DNA from: Anisodus tanguticus
Taxonomy: Eukaryota; Streptophyta; Magnoliopsida; Solanales; Solanaceae
Length of the DNA: 64,000 nt
NCBI GenBank assembly: GCA_034509755.1
Contig: CM067561.1
Location: forward strand, 8,002,646-8,066,645
Direction of reading: 5' to 3'
The position numbers and the translations under genes are program-made. Shown here in pieces: positions 36,060 to 47,681 of the stretch. Position 1 is the first letter of the stretch. Every line of letters begins with the position of its first letter. The notes below the pieces were generated by a model. That model had not been told where the DNA came from, did no database searches, and saw nothing but the letters and a program-made list of their open reading frames with translations.

Positions 36060-36940
36060 AGTTTCTGTGTTAATTCCCACAGAAACACCGTCGTGCGTTT
36101 AGCACTTACTGTCGCCTTCTTTCTCTCTTCTCTCATATAATTCAATTTAAATGCCAAGCTCTGGCAATGACACTCGTCATTTATTAATATACGTGCACTC
36201 CTCTTAATTGAAGTTCAGATCTCCAAATTTTTTGATACTTATTTCATCTGAATTTCAAGTTTGCTTTGATATTTTCTTGCCAATTTATCTGTATTGAACT
36301 AGCTTCTCCTCCTAAAGGTACAATCTTTTTCTGCATAGACTGAATGAGTTGCTTCTTTATCTTTAATGGGTAGTAAATTGATATGGTTTAATATTGTTTG
36401 CTTTTTGATGCTTATTTCCCAATTTTTCTTCATTCACCTAGTTTAATTTGTTAGATTGAGATTGTAACTGATTTTGTCTCTTTTTCCATCTCATTTCATT
36501 GCCAGCTGTACTGAATGTATGAGTTGTTGTATATTTGAAATTGTGAAGCTCTAGGATCAAGGACGCGTTGCTACCACTATAATATGAAGAATTCTTTAAC
36601 CTATCTTCATTATTTGATTGATTTTGTTTCTAATTGAGTCTTCACCTCTATCTTGAGCAATTCATTGGGCTTTTTTTTTTAGCTGCTTACTGAATCTACT
36701 GGTGGGATGAGTTGTTAATTTGACAGAATTTTAAGGGCTTTGTGTGAATCTATGAAATTAATAGTTGTGCTCTTCGATTTGTCAATTGAAGTCCTTAAGA
36801 AACTAAATGGTATTTGATAAATTGTCTTACAGAGTCTGCTTCAGATGATAACCTGTTGAAAGATCAATCTTGCTGCTGGCTTATATTCTCGAATTTATAA
36901 CAAGTATAGAGAGATTTAAGTTTGTAGAGGGCGAGCTTTC
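36060..36940 (+). promoter_or_regulatory. 5' leader region with a probable UTR intron
   Basis: A pyrimidine-rich stretch (36115-36140) begins a likely first exon. AAAG/GTACAATC at 36317/36318 is a good donor, and 'cttacag' ending at 36832 a good acceptor, giving a ~515-bp T-rich intron before the exon that carries the ATG. Introns in 5' UTRs are common in plants and can raise expression. No transcript data support this. Confidence 0.5.
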
Positions 36941-38496
36941 ATGGCTCATATCTCATCAACACCGTGTGATTTTGTGATTAATCTTGAGATGTGCAACAGC
37001 ACGAGTGAGGAAACAGCAAATCCTGATCCTATTTCCGCTGATAATATCTGTGACGATGAACAGCTTATTAAAGCTGAAAACGGGCTCTGTATGATCAGCA
37101 ATGTAAAGAATGTGACGGTGTTCATAGACCATAAGGTGAAGGGATTAGTGGCTGAAAATCACGTAGAGAAGAAAAAAGCGAAAGATAAGCGTAAATCCAC
37201 AAGTGCTAAAAAGCCTCCCAGACCTCCAAGAGGATTATCCTTGGATGCTGCTGACCAGAAACTTATCAAAGAGATCGCTGAACTCGCAATGATCAAACGT
37301 GCACGGATTGAGCGAATCAAAGCTTTTAAGAAAATGAAAGCAGCAAAAGCATCTTCAAATTCATCATCATCGACGGGCAGTGTCCTAGCCTTTCTGTTCA
37401 CTGTCATCTTCTTTCTTGTGCTATGTTTTCAAGGTAATGATTTGGCATTGCTTGTATCTTTCATATGTCAATTTCTGACTCTAATTATTTTATGAATAAT
37501 GCTGGGCAGTGTTATTTGCATTTAATACCTAGAGTATTTATTTTTCTTTTAGGTTTCATGCTTCTATGCGCTTTCTTCCGAACTTGTCCTCTTTGAATAA
37601 TTGCATCAGGAATAACTAGGGTATTTCATGAAATTGTTAAATTGTATGGGCACATCTTTAACTTGTGATTTATCCGGCATCATGTAAGCAACATCATAGA
37701 GGCAGTTTCCGGCATCCCCTTAAACTATTGCATGTATTTACGCATTGACTATACATCAACATCATTCTTGTTTTGGAACTTCCGTTTTCTTGTCTTGACA
37801 TGAATACTTGTGCACATTATCTGAGCATCATCATGCCAAGACGAAGATGCAAACACATGGGGGGACATAACAGTGGCGGAGCTAGAAATTTTGTCAAGGG
37901 TGTTCGAGTATATATAATATATATATTAAGGGTGTTCAATATGTAATATATATCTGTAATACGTAATAAATTGATATGTCAACACGGTATAATTTTTCGG
38001 CGAGACATAATAAGTGTATGTACAAGGATTTTTCATTTTCTGCTAGTGACAGTGTTACTGGAAAGCACAAATTTGCAATTGATTAACCCTCGTTGTTTCT
38101 TTCTGTTGCAACTCTTTGTTGCTAACAGATTTTATATTCAAGGAACCAATCATCTGATGATTTGGGACATTACCAAATTGTTTGCAGGGATGTCCTCTGG
38201 AAGTTCAGCTGTGAGTTCTCATGATTCCCCTCAACCAAGTGGATCAAGGTCGAATAGCTTCATTATTCAACAATACTACTCTGATCTATCCGCCAGAACT
38301 GCTGCTAAAAGCGTTGGGTCACCCAAGTATGTGCTATTTCTTTGTCTAAAATATGCTGAAAATATTGTGCTGCATTTTTAACTCGTTGATGATGATTGTA
38401 CTGTGCTAAGTTTTAATTTGATTTGTATTTTGCAGTTTAGTTGAGCACGTTTCTGGTTCGGACCCCAGGGACGGCCCTAAAAGATTCACGACTTGA
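36941..38496 (+). CDS. Single-pass membrane protein of unknown function, 3 exons, 230 aa
   Basis: Exons 36941-37433, 38188-38326 and 38436-38496 (GT-AG introns) add up to 693 bases with phases that fit. Residues ~76-97 are strongly basic with prolines (AKKPPRPPRG). LSLDAADQKLIKEIAELA starts a charged helical region (~99-137), followed by a serine-rich linker. One hydrophobic segment (SVLAFLFTVIFFLVLCF, ~147-163) is followed by a polar serine-rich tail of ~65 residues ending DPRDGPKRFTT. There is no signal peptide, so a signal-anchor or tail-anchor-like topology is likely. I recall plant proteins with the same RGLSLDAADQK helix and single TM, with no assigned role. The neighbouring genes give no functional hint. 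If intron 1 is retained, the frame ends at 37495. Confidence 0.85.
37868..37985. repeat. Dispersed repeat fragment in intron 1 of the membrane-protein gene
   Basis: 'cagtggcggagctagaa' followed by duplicated 'aagggtgttc' phrases (37898 and 37930) and TA-rich sequence. This type of fragment is scattered in Solanaceae genomes. No coding role. Confidence 0.45.
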
Positions 38497-39530
38497 GGTA
38501 TAGTGTGATTGAGGTGAACTTTAGAATATGCAAATATGAATAGGAACTGCCAACACATTCTACGATTTTGCGCAAGCTCTGAGGGGACTGTGAGACCTTG
38601 ACGAGATGTAAGACATTCAACATTTATATACCTTGTACAGTGATATATGCTGTTTGGTGAGAGAAGTAAATGCTTCTGCAGCATGCTAGGATGTCTGTGG
38701 AATTGCTAATTAAGAAGCTTGCCTCATATTAAGTGAGTTAGTTTTCTTGGGGAGTTACGTTTGTAACAAAATAACGACTGGTTTTTAGTCTATACATAGG
38801 ATATATAGTTCACTGAAGAGTGATAGTTTTGCAAGTTTTCTTCTCTTGAATGGAGAGGAGAGGAGAGGAGAGGAGAGGAGGAAAAAATCGTTTAAGCGCT
38901 ACTAAAGCCTTGACATTATGCAGAGTGGCTAATACTGGTGGCCTAATTGCGTCTTTTCTTCTTGTCAGTTGGAATTTGTTACTCAGTGTTGCCGGTTAAT
39001 GACTTAATTTAGTGCCACAATGTTGTTGATGCTGATAAGGAAACTTATTATGTGTTTTGTGTTTAACTTCTATGTGTGCTGACAGTAGACAATATTTACT
39101 GAATTTTTATGATAAACATTATTGCTAATTTGGTAAAGATGGTAACTAATCCCTTGACAAAGGCGTTTGATACTTGGAAAATTGAATCTAGGAATAGTTG
39201 CTCAGAGATCCCTCATTGCACTGTTTGACTTCTTCCTGTGTTTCACAAGTCATGCATTCACCCTGGAAATTGCTTTCAGATAAGCCTATATCCAACTTCA
39301 TTTGCATTGTTGACGGTGCATAACATGCCTTCTCGTATTCTTCTGATTTAATAGAAATTATCTCATTTTGACGGACCATATAAATGATTCATATAATCGT
39401 TTTCACAACTAATTTGGGATTGAGTGCTAGTTTGATAAATAAAAAAAGATAATGGTAAGGTTGGTTTATAGGTTAGAAGGATTTATTTAATTCTAAACCT
39501 GTTAGTATGGGTTGGACCGTCGATAATTTA
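38497..39530. other. 3' flank of the membrane-protein gene, with a GGAGA microsatellite
   Basis: Includes the likely 3' UTR (to about 38830) and a pentanucleotide run (GGAGA)n at 38852-38881. No other gene seen; the ORFs at 38406-38684 and 39188-39379 have no recognisable features. Confidence 0.5.
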
Positions 39531-40351
39531 GGGGTCGTTTAGTTGCTGTTCATTCGCACAAACGTCCCTATTGGTCTTTAACTTTTACCCCTCACGTTTG
39601 TGGTCTTTAATTTATGCCCTTCATTTTTGATGCAGCATAATTTAAATTTAGTAAGGCGTAGTGTACGTTTAGCTTTGGCGAGTTGTCCTATCATGGTAAA
39701 ATTTTCAATATTCAACATAATCTGAATAAAGGCATAAGTTTAGATTTCACTCCGTATAGTTAACGTTTAAGTTCGGCATATGTATCATCACATCCACAGA
39801 TAATGTTAGAAAAGGAAAAACTTTGAACACTCAACATAATCTGAAAAATAACACATCTTATGTCGCATAACTTAATTCCTACAGAACTTGTGCCGACCGA
39901 GGTAAAAGTTTAGTTTACGAAGATAAAAATATTACAGAACTTATACTTTGCGAAACATATCTAGATATTTTCATTAAATAAGCAATAGGGAAAAAAATTA
40001 AAGACCATAAATAAGAGAGACGTAAATTAAAGACCAGTGTGTTTGAAGGGAAATCCGTGCAAAAAATTGGGTTAGCGAGTGAATTATTCATGTATTAAAA
40101 TTAGCATAACTAGTATCATGTTTGGTAGTATTTTAGTTGCTATTTATAAAATGAAGCACACCATTGTACATGTTTTTATTATCAATTTTAAATCCCGCAT
40201 AAATAATACATGTATAAGTTATGAGGGAATCATGTACTGTTTTATGAAGGATAGAAGATGGAATAACTAAACGTTACATAATTAATCTCTGCATAACTAA
40301 TTTTTGCATTATTAATACCTACATAACTCTAACAAGCAACCAAACGACCCC
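39531..40351. mobile_element. MITE (Harbinger/Tourist-like) containing a second MITE
   Basis: Ends GGGGTCGTTTAGTTGC and (minus strand) GGGGTCGTTTGGTTGC are near-perfect inverted repeats, a terminus type known from Harbinger-class MITEs. Within it, 39555-40060 has its own inverted ends (CGCACAAACGTCCCT against GCACGGATTTCCCT) and paired 'ggtctttaa' phrases. The outer element resumes after it with 'attcatgtattaaaatt'. So one MITE jumped into another. Confidence 0.75.
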
Positions 40352-40354
40352 TAT

Positions 40355-40500
40355 GGGGTTGTGTGGTTGTTGGTTAAAGAAGAGTTATCCATGTATTAAA
40401 ACTAGCATAACTTTATGCATTGCTTGATTACAAAAATGGGAATAAATAATTTCCACAAAGAATCTAGCATAAGTTATACAATGTTTGATTGGTTTTTCCT
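40355..40500. mobile_element. Truncated second copy of the same MITE
   Basis: Three bases after the first copy, GGGGTTGTGTGGTTG restarts the same terminus, followed by 'atccatgtattaaaactagc', the sequence found at 40088-40107 in the first copy with few changes. The other end is not seen. Confidence 0.6.
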
Positions 40501-40820
40501 GGAATGATTTATAAGACTAATTTGAAATGTTTGGTCTAATTTCGATAGGTTGTCATCGAGCTTTTATCCGAAACATGAATTAAATCTTTAACGAGTAAAA
40601 ACGATATCAGATTGGGCAAACAAGTTCTGAATTGAGTTTCGACTGAACGCCTAGGTCCATATCATTATTTCAGACTCAGAGGAACTGAAATCGTGGAATT
40701 TCCGGATCGTATGGGAAAGTTATGATCTTTTTAGAGCAAATTAATGTTGTAGATTTTCTGGTGCAATAATTCTAGAAATACATGATATGTCCATGTTGTA
40801 ATATAAAAGAAATCTTATCT

Positions 40821-41015
40821 TGTTATAAATATTATTTATTATTGTGAATGTCTAACTCTACGACGAAAGTTAGGGTTAGTAACTTTGGAACTAAGTCAGT
40901 TTTCTATTATAAATAGAGATGTTCTCTCCATTGTATATACATCCTTTAAGAGAAATAAAGAACTCTCCCCTCTTTCACTGTAATATTCTTGTGCTAGTTT
41001 TACTATTTCATAACA
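40821..41015 (+). repeat. 5' LTR of the 12-kb copia locus
   Basis: Termini TGTTATAAATAT and TTTCATAACA form the expected short inverted repeat. TATAAATAGAG within it is a good TATA box for element transcription, and AATAAAGAAC follows in the R region. Confidence 0.88.
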
Positions 41016-41030
41016 TGTTATCAGTACGAG
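41016..41030 (+). other. Primer binding site of the 12-kb copia locus
   Basis: TGTTATCAGTACGAG lies directly after the 5' LTR. It resembles the TTATCAGCACGAG site of a common plant copia lineage. Confidence 0.7.
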
Positions 41031-41757
41031 TTTCTAATCATTTGAGATATCTGCTTCAATCGGGTCTTACTAGAGCCAATTTCCTGTCCGATCCAGTCCA
41101 GGTAACATGTTCCAAGTATTGTTGTTTTCTCTGTTTCGATGGATCGATTGTTGTTAGACTTTAACGACAGAAAAAAAAACTAAACTGATGATTATAGAAA
41201 ATTTTCTAAGGAGCTTTGTTACCAAGCTAATCAGTGTGTTATAATAACGTGCAACTTACTTTATATATTTGCTGGCTCACTTTTAATCTTTAGAAAAAGT
41301 AAATTTTGGTTACTTTAAAAAGGATTGATATGGTCTTGAGAGTTGTATGGTCAGAAGACGCAACCATCCGAGTATTTGATTTAAAACTATACGATGAAAG
41401 CAATATTTCAGGTAAGATCCAAGCCTTTTTGGTTGCTCTTGGTTTGATATTTTTATCATCGTGTTAAGCTCTATGTGTAAGAATTAGCGGGCAACAGTTA
41501 ATAACTCTTCTTGAACTCCAGCAGAGTTCATAGTAAATATACAAACATAAGAAGTGGCGATATATTTCATGTCTTCATTAACACCAGAAGTGATAATATT
41601 TGTATAGGCTTGTTAGTTTTACAATTGAGAATATACGTATACATACCGTAATTTGCTCCTGAAGTAGCAATATCTCAAAAGAGATTATAAGCTATTATAA
41701 TTTAATGTGGTTAAGACACGTTCAGATGATTATGTTTCATTCTTAAAGAATGATAAC

Positions 41758-41945
41758 TAAAGGAATATGTTTCCCTTTCTTTTCATTCATTATTGTGTAC
41801 AATATATAGTAGTACATGGTTATTGACAAAGTACAAGTTAAGCTACAAACTAGGTAACTAATTTGACTAATTACAATGAGAATATTAACTAACCAAATAT
41901 AAAAGATATACAATGATATGTTAATATTCTGGTAACATTCTATCA
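41758..41945 (-). repeat. 3' LTR of the nested copia
   Basis: 188 bp. It matches 46378-46554 nearly base for base ('tcattcattattgtgtacaa', 'ctacaaactaggtaactaat'). Confidence 0.9.
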
Positions 41946-41990
41946 CACCCCCGCAGTTGAAGCGGGAGGTTCTCATACGTTGAGACTGGC

Positions 41991-44900
41991 TCAGAAATCA
42001 TCAAAGAGTATGCGCGGAATTCCTTTAGTAAATATGTCAGCAATTTGATATCGAGAAGGGACATGAAGGACACAAACTTGTCCACGAGAAACTTTCTCAC
42101 GTACAAACTGAATATCCATTTCAATGTGTTTGGTGCGATGACGTTGAACGGAATTGCCGAAAAGATATATCGCACTTACATTGTCACAGTAAACCAATGT
42201 AGCCTTGCGGATTGGGCAGTGAAGTTCCAACAGAAGGTTACGTATCCAACAAGACTCGAAAATAACATTCGCCACTCCTCTATATTCGGCTTCGGCACTG
42301 GACCGAGACAAAATAGGTTGTTGTTTAGAAGACCAAGAAAGAAAGTTATCTCCGAGGAAAATACAGTAACCCAAAGTGGATCGTCTAGTGTCGGGACGTC
42401 CACCCCAGTCAGCATCAGTGTGGGAGGTGAGACCAGAGACTGAGGACTTGTACATGTGCAAGCCGAAGTGTAGAGTATATTGGACATATCGCAAAATTCG
42501 TTTGAGAGCATTCATATGTTCATCATTCGGGCTGTGCTTATATAAGCATATATATTGGACTGCATAGGATATATCTGGTCTGGTAAAAGTGAGATACTAT
42601 AATTCTGCTGCTAAACTGCGATAGTGAGTGGGGTCTTCATATGGAGAACCCGAAGAGGCACTAAGTTTGGAATTAGTGTCCACCGATGTGGGGGAAGGTT
42701 TACAAGAAATCATGCTTGCACATTCAAGAATCTCTTCGGCATACTTTCTTTGACAAAGAAATAAGCCACCTACATGTCTCGTAACAGCACTGCCCAAAAA
42801 ATAGCTTAGCGGGCCCAAATTCTTCATAGCAAATTCAGAAGCAAGGAGTGACAGAATGGATCAGCGAAGTGCATCAGAAGATATAGTTAGTATGATATCA
42901 TCAACATATAACAGAATGTATGCCATGTCATTACCCTTGCTATAGATGAAAAGTGAATGACTAGATTTGCTATGTGAAAAACCAATAGAGGATACAAACT
43001 CAGCAAACCGTTGATACCATGCACGATGAGCCTGTTTCAGTCCATAAAGTGATTTCTTCAAATGACACACATAATCTAGATGAACTGGATTCCTGAATTC
43101 CATAGGATGATGCATATAAATGGTTTCATGAAGGTCCCCATGCAAGAAGACATTTTTGACATCAAGCTGATGAATATGCCATGATTTGGACAAAGCAATG
43201 CTGAGAACAATCCAAATAGTAGCTGGTTTTACCACCAGACTGAAGGTTTCATCGCAATCCACACCAACCTGTTGAGACGTGCCATCACCTACAAGATGGG
43301 CCTTATGCCTCTTAAAAGAACCATCAAATTTCTTTTTATGTCAAAAAATCCACATAGAACAAATAACATTAGCATCAGGAGGACGGCACACTAGATCACA
43401 CGTCTTATTTTCAATAAGAGCATTATATTCGTCTATAATGGTAGCTTTCCATTGGATCAGACAAGACATTTTTCGAATTGCGAGGAAGAGATGAAGGGCA
43501 ACCAAAGTTGACAAATTGAATTGTCATTTGGGTTTGTAAATGTCGTGCATAACACGAGTTTCCATGGTCCATGGAGGTGTTGTGGGGGGCTGGATTGGTG
43601 TGGGCTGGATGTGTTGTGGCTGGACTGGCTGTGGGCTGTGAGGTAAGCCAGGCGGGGTGGGATCGGGAAGGTGGGGTTGTGCCGTAGGCCAAGAAGAGGC
43701 AAGGGAAGGTCCGGGACGGTGGGAAGTGGGATCCGGGACAGTGACATGTGGGCTGTGTCATGGTTCCCATGGTTGGGTTTGGTGGCCCACCCAACACGGG
43801 ACGGTGGGAATTGGGTCAGGCTCCAGTAACGGTAGTGACTGATTTTGCAATTGATGAATTAAAAGGGGATTGAGGCCATCATTTAAGAAGTCATAGGAAT
43901 TCGAAGGAAGAGAATGCAGCTTGGCAAAAGGGAATTGGGACTCATCGAATATGACATGCCTAGAAATGATTATTTTTCGGCTTGACAAATTGTAATAGTT
44001 ATAACCTCGATGATTAGAAGGGTAACCAAGGAATACACATGGGTTGGAACGAGGTTGAAGTTTATTGATTTTAGTGGAGGGATGAAGGGGGTAGCATAGA
44101 CACCCAAAAGTTCGTAAGTGCTTATAGGAAGGATCCCGAAGATAGAGAACCTGAGTCGGAGACTTGTTTGGGAGAATGTTCAAGAGATATGTTGCCATTG
44201 ATAGAGCGTGATGTGAAAAAGAGGGGGGGGGGAATGGAGGCGTGGGAAAGAAGGAACGAACTAAGTTATTTATGATTCTTATTTTCCGTTCAGCTTTGCC
44301 ATTTTGTGGAGAGGTGTTGGGGCATGAAAATAAAAAAACAAGACCATTTTTGGCGCAAAAGAGTTTGAATTTTTTATTGTTGAATTCCCTCCTATTGTTA
44401 CATTGAAAATATTTGATATTCTTTTTCAGATTGTGTCTTAATTAAAGCACTAAATGATGAAAAAATAGAATAGACTTGGGACTTATTGCCAATAGGAAAC
44501 GTCCATAGAAAATTAGAATAATCATCCAAAAATAATATATATTATATAATAATGATGCCGAGCTGTACTTAAAATAAGAGAAGTCCATAAATCACTGTGT
44601 ATGATATCCAAATGACATTAAAGTGCTAGAGGATGAAGAATAAAATGACAACTTGACATGTTTCCCAAAAACACAAGATTCACAAACAGGAGGGAAAGAA
44701 AAATGTTTGCAATCAATAAACTTATTTTTTCTAAGGGAGCGTAAAACAATGTCTCCCGGATGTCCCAGTCTGTTATGATATATGACAGACGAAATAGTTG
44801 CAAAGGTTGCTAGAGAGGAGGCTAGATGGCCGATGGTGGTGGTGATAGGATAAAGATCTCCGGTGCTATCACATCTCATTATTCACATTCATGTTAGAAG

Positions 44901-45183
44901 GTCCTTCACAAAAAAACCAAAAGGATCAAATTCAAGGGAAACATTATTGTCGGTTGTGAAACGATGCACAAAGATCAAAATTTTGATAAGTTCTGGGGCA
45001 TGGAGGACATTTTTTTAAAGTTAATGGGGGATTTGGTTGGGAGAGGGATGATTGTCCATAACCTCGAATGGGAAGGTCTTGTCCACTACCAATAGTAATA
45101 TTATGATTTAAATTGCTTATATTGAAATAAGACGAGAGAGTACCTTGGGATGCCGTCATATGAGATGTTGCACTAGTATCCAT
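41991..45183 (-). pseudogene. Copia pol of the nested element, with stops
   Basis: Minus-strand order: protease MDTSATSHMTASQG (44944-45183; DTG changed to DTS), GAG-pre-integrase 'YHNRLGHPGD' (44592-44879), integrase end 'CVFLGYPSNHRGYN' (43758-44198), RT 'LDVKNVFLHGDLHETIYM' with an intact YVDD in 'ILLYVDDIIL' (42861-43262), and RNase H 'SHTDADWGG...SSAEAEYRG...TKHIEMDIQFVREKV' (41991-42515). RNase H is the best-preserved domain and shows what the related copy at 30036 has lost. Stops separate all parts, so the element is inactive. The G-rich hinge near 43560-43800 spoils the frame most. Confidence 0.92.
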
Positions 45184-45570
45184 GTATCAATTTTCATCTG
45201 GAACTTTGAGAGACATCGTGTGCATTACCGCCTCAATGTCCGTTGGTGCGTAGGTTGATAGAGGAGAAACCTGTGAACTGTATGCTTGTTGTGGACGCTC
45301 TCCGAGAATTCCGGGATGGGGCTGTCGAGTTGGAGGTTGGGCCAGAAGGACGGCGGTAGGGGAAATGTGGAGCAGCCCAAAAATGTTGGCCCCACGCTGC
45401 CCACGGTGGATACGCAGTCTACGACGGAGGCTATTACTACTGCTGCTGCCACTGTGGGTAGCTGCCAGCCGACAATGGTTGTCCCCTTTCGCCACTGCTG
45501 CTGCTTCCGCCATGGCCACCGCTGCCTTTGCCAGAATTTCTACATTTGTTGTTATTCTGGAGATGTGGAC

Positions 45571-46300
45571 CTAGTTTTGGATCGTTGGTGCCCTGGTGAT
45601 GCAGACCGGAACCCGAGCCCCTTTCGTTTGCAGGTGGCCCGCCGGTGGTTTTAGCGTTAGCCGCTGCCCGTTTGGTTTTTCAGTTTTCTTCAAGGATAAG
45701 TCTCGAATGAGCCTTATAGAACGGAGGCAACACATTGCTTTATTGGAAGATTGTAGCGATGTCGTCATAATTTTCATTTAAATTCACAATTAGTTGCATG
45801 ACCAACCATTGGTTTGTGACCGGTGCACCGACGTTTGAGAGTTGATTAGCAATCATCTTATGTTCTTGACAATAGGTCGACGCATTAGGAAAATCGTCCT
45901 GTTGAATGTCCTTAAATTGATTTCCTAGATACAAGGCAAGTTGTGTCTTGTTATCATGAAAAATGCTTTCCAATCGCTCCCATGTTTGTCGTGCAGTAGC
46001 GTCGGTTTCAATGATTGTATGTAATATATCATTCGATATTATGCCGTAGATCCATTGTAGAATGACCGCATCTAATCGTGACCAAAGTTCTTCATCAGAA
46101 CCATTATGTTTCTCCATGTGCTTGGCAGTGGGCTTGGGTTTATGAGGGATGATGTGATCGATGACTTTGTACACACGATAATGGATCTTAAACAATTCCG
46201 CCCAAGATGAATACTGAACTTTTTCCATCTCAAGAGTTATGAAAATGAAATTCTTGATGTTTTTAACAACAAGGAGCATGATGGAATTTAGGTTGTTCAT
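45571..46300 (-). pseudogene. Copia gag of the nested element
   Basis: A 186-aa open frame (45740-46300, minus strand) includes 'YSSWAELFKIHYRVYKVIDH' and 'WSRLDAVILQWIYGIISNDI', typical of the gag polypeptide of copia elements of this lineage. It breaks at about 45740 and continues in another frame (45571-45777). The glycine- and alanine-rich C-terminal part lies at 45187-45519. Confidence 0.85.
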
Positions 46301-46377
46301 CCATTGAAAAGTGGAGAGGAAATGAGAGAGAGGGAATTTGAGAAGATGTATTTAGGTTTAGGGTTTGGCTGATACCA

Positions 46378-46554
46378 TAAAGGAATATGTTCCCTTCCTT
46401 TTCATTCATTATTGTGTACAATATATAATAGTACATGGTCATTGACAAAGCTACAAGTTAGGCTACAAACTAGGTAACTAATTTGACTAATTACAATGAA
46501 AATATTAACCAACAAAATATAAAAGATATACAATGATATGGTAATGTTCTATCA
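46378..46554 (-). repeat. 5' LTR of the nested copia
   Basis: 177 bp, directly followed on the minus strand by TGGTATCAGCC. A small deletion near 'ggtaatgttct' makes it shorter than the 3' LTR. Confidence 0.9.
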
Positions 46555-46721
46555 ACAACTTTTGATGAAAGTTACAAATAAAGATCTATTCCCTAAAGTG
46601 AATGCGATTATATTTATAAAGATTACAAATACTGACGTGCTCTTGGTTGTGAAAATATCACGCCTCACTTCCAGAAGAGGTAGAACAATTGAGAAGAAAT
46701 ATTATGAAAATTCTATGGTTT

Positions 46722-47185
46722 ACTCTGGAAGTAGTAAACTCTGAAATTTATTCTCGAAGTAGTAGAACTCTGAATGCTACTCCCGAAGTAGCAGAACTTT
46801 GAACCCGAAGTAGTAAGATTGTGAAATTTACTCCCCAAGAGATACACTTTGAAATTATTCCCGAAGAAAGGTAAACTTTGAAATTTACTCCCAAAGAGGT
46901 AAAATTTAAAATTACTCCTGAAGAGGTAAACTTTGAAATTTACTCCTGAAGTAGTAAAACTTTAAACTTTACTCTTGAGGTAGTAAACTTTTGAACTTAC
47001 CTCCAGGAGTAGTAAATTTAAATTTTACTTTTGAAGTAATAAATCTGAATTTTACTCCCGAAATAGTAAGACTTTAAAATTTACTTTCGAAGTAATAGAA
47101 CTTTTAAATTTACTGCCGAATTAATAGAACTTTAAACTTTACTCGCGAGTAGTAGAATTTTGAATTTACTCTTGAACTAGTAATA
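46722..47185. repeat. Imperfect ~30-bp tandem repeat in the 12-kb copia leader
   Basis: About 15 copies of a unit close to GAAGTAGTAAAACTTTGAA followed by ATTTACTCCC. Unit length varies and many bases have changed. Earlier degenerate units lie before the nested insertion (41525-41680). All six frames contain stops in this block, so it is probably untranslated leader. Confidence 0.85.
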
Positions 47186-47681
47186 CATTAAAAGAAACGT
47201 CTAATAAGATATTTTCTAACCAGTGCTAATAATATTTTTGTATATATGTGGCAGATTTGGTAACCATATCATGTACATGATCTATATAATAACTATTAAT
47301 CTTCTGAAATAATGACAATTGTCAAAGCAATTATACTATATATACATCATTGTTAATAGCCTTCACGATTACTCCATGTTATAAAGGGAAATTGTTTCAT
47401 AATTCTCTTCGTGTTCTAAACTTTTTTTGTGGCATAATGTTGATGCTTTAGTATGTTATAAATATCATTTAACTTGACCATGGAAATATTTAGTTTATTT
47501 TATTTTCAGAAATCAGTACAAATAAATGTGGCAATCATTTTTTTTTTTTTGGTTTTGCTAATTTTCTGTGCTTGAAAAAATAATAAGCTATTGAAAGTTG
47601 CGTATGAAGCACATTTAAATAACCAATAAAAGAAATACCACAACTTACCTTCTGTAGAGATAGAATAATAAAGGATATATA

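Larger units (their letters stand above)
41758..46554 (-). mobile_element. Nested Ty1/copia element with complete ends
   Basis: 3' LTR 41758-41945, polypurine tract (CTGCGGGGGTG on the minus strand) beside it, 5' LTR 46378-46554, and primer binding site TGGTATCAGCC next to 46378. The LTRs start TGATAGAA and end TTCCTTTA on the minus strand, so the ends are TG...TA. Flanks ATAAC (41753-41757) and ACAAC (46555-46559) fit a 5-bp duplication with one change. It inserted into the leader of the 12-kb copia, whose short repeat resumes on the other side. Confidence 0.92.

Noticed and set aside
37971..38381. 136-aa ORF across intron 1 and exon 2 of the membrane-protein gene
   Set aside because: Its first part is intron sequence before a good acceptor at 38187; only the exon 2 part is real.
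46722..47185. CRISPR-like array
   Set aside because: Units are contiguous, variable and without unique spacers; plant nuclear context; part of a retrotransposon leader.
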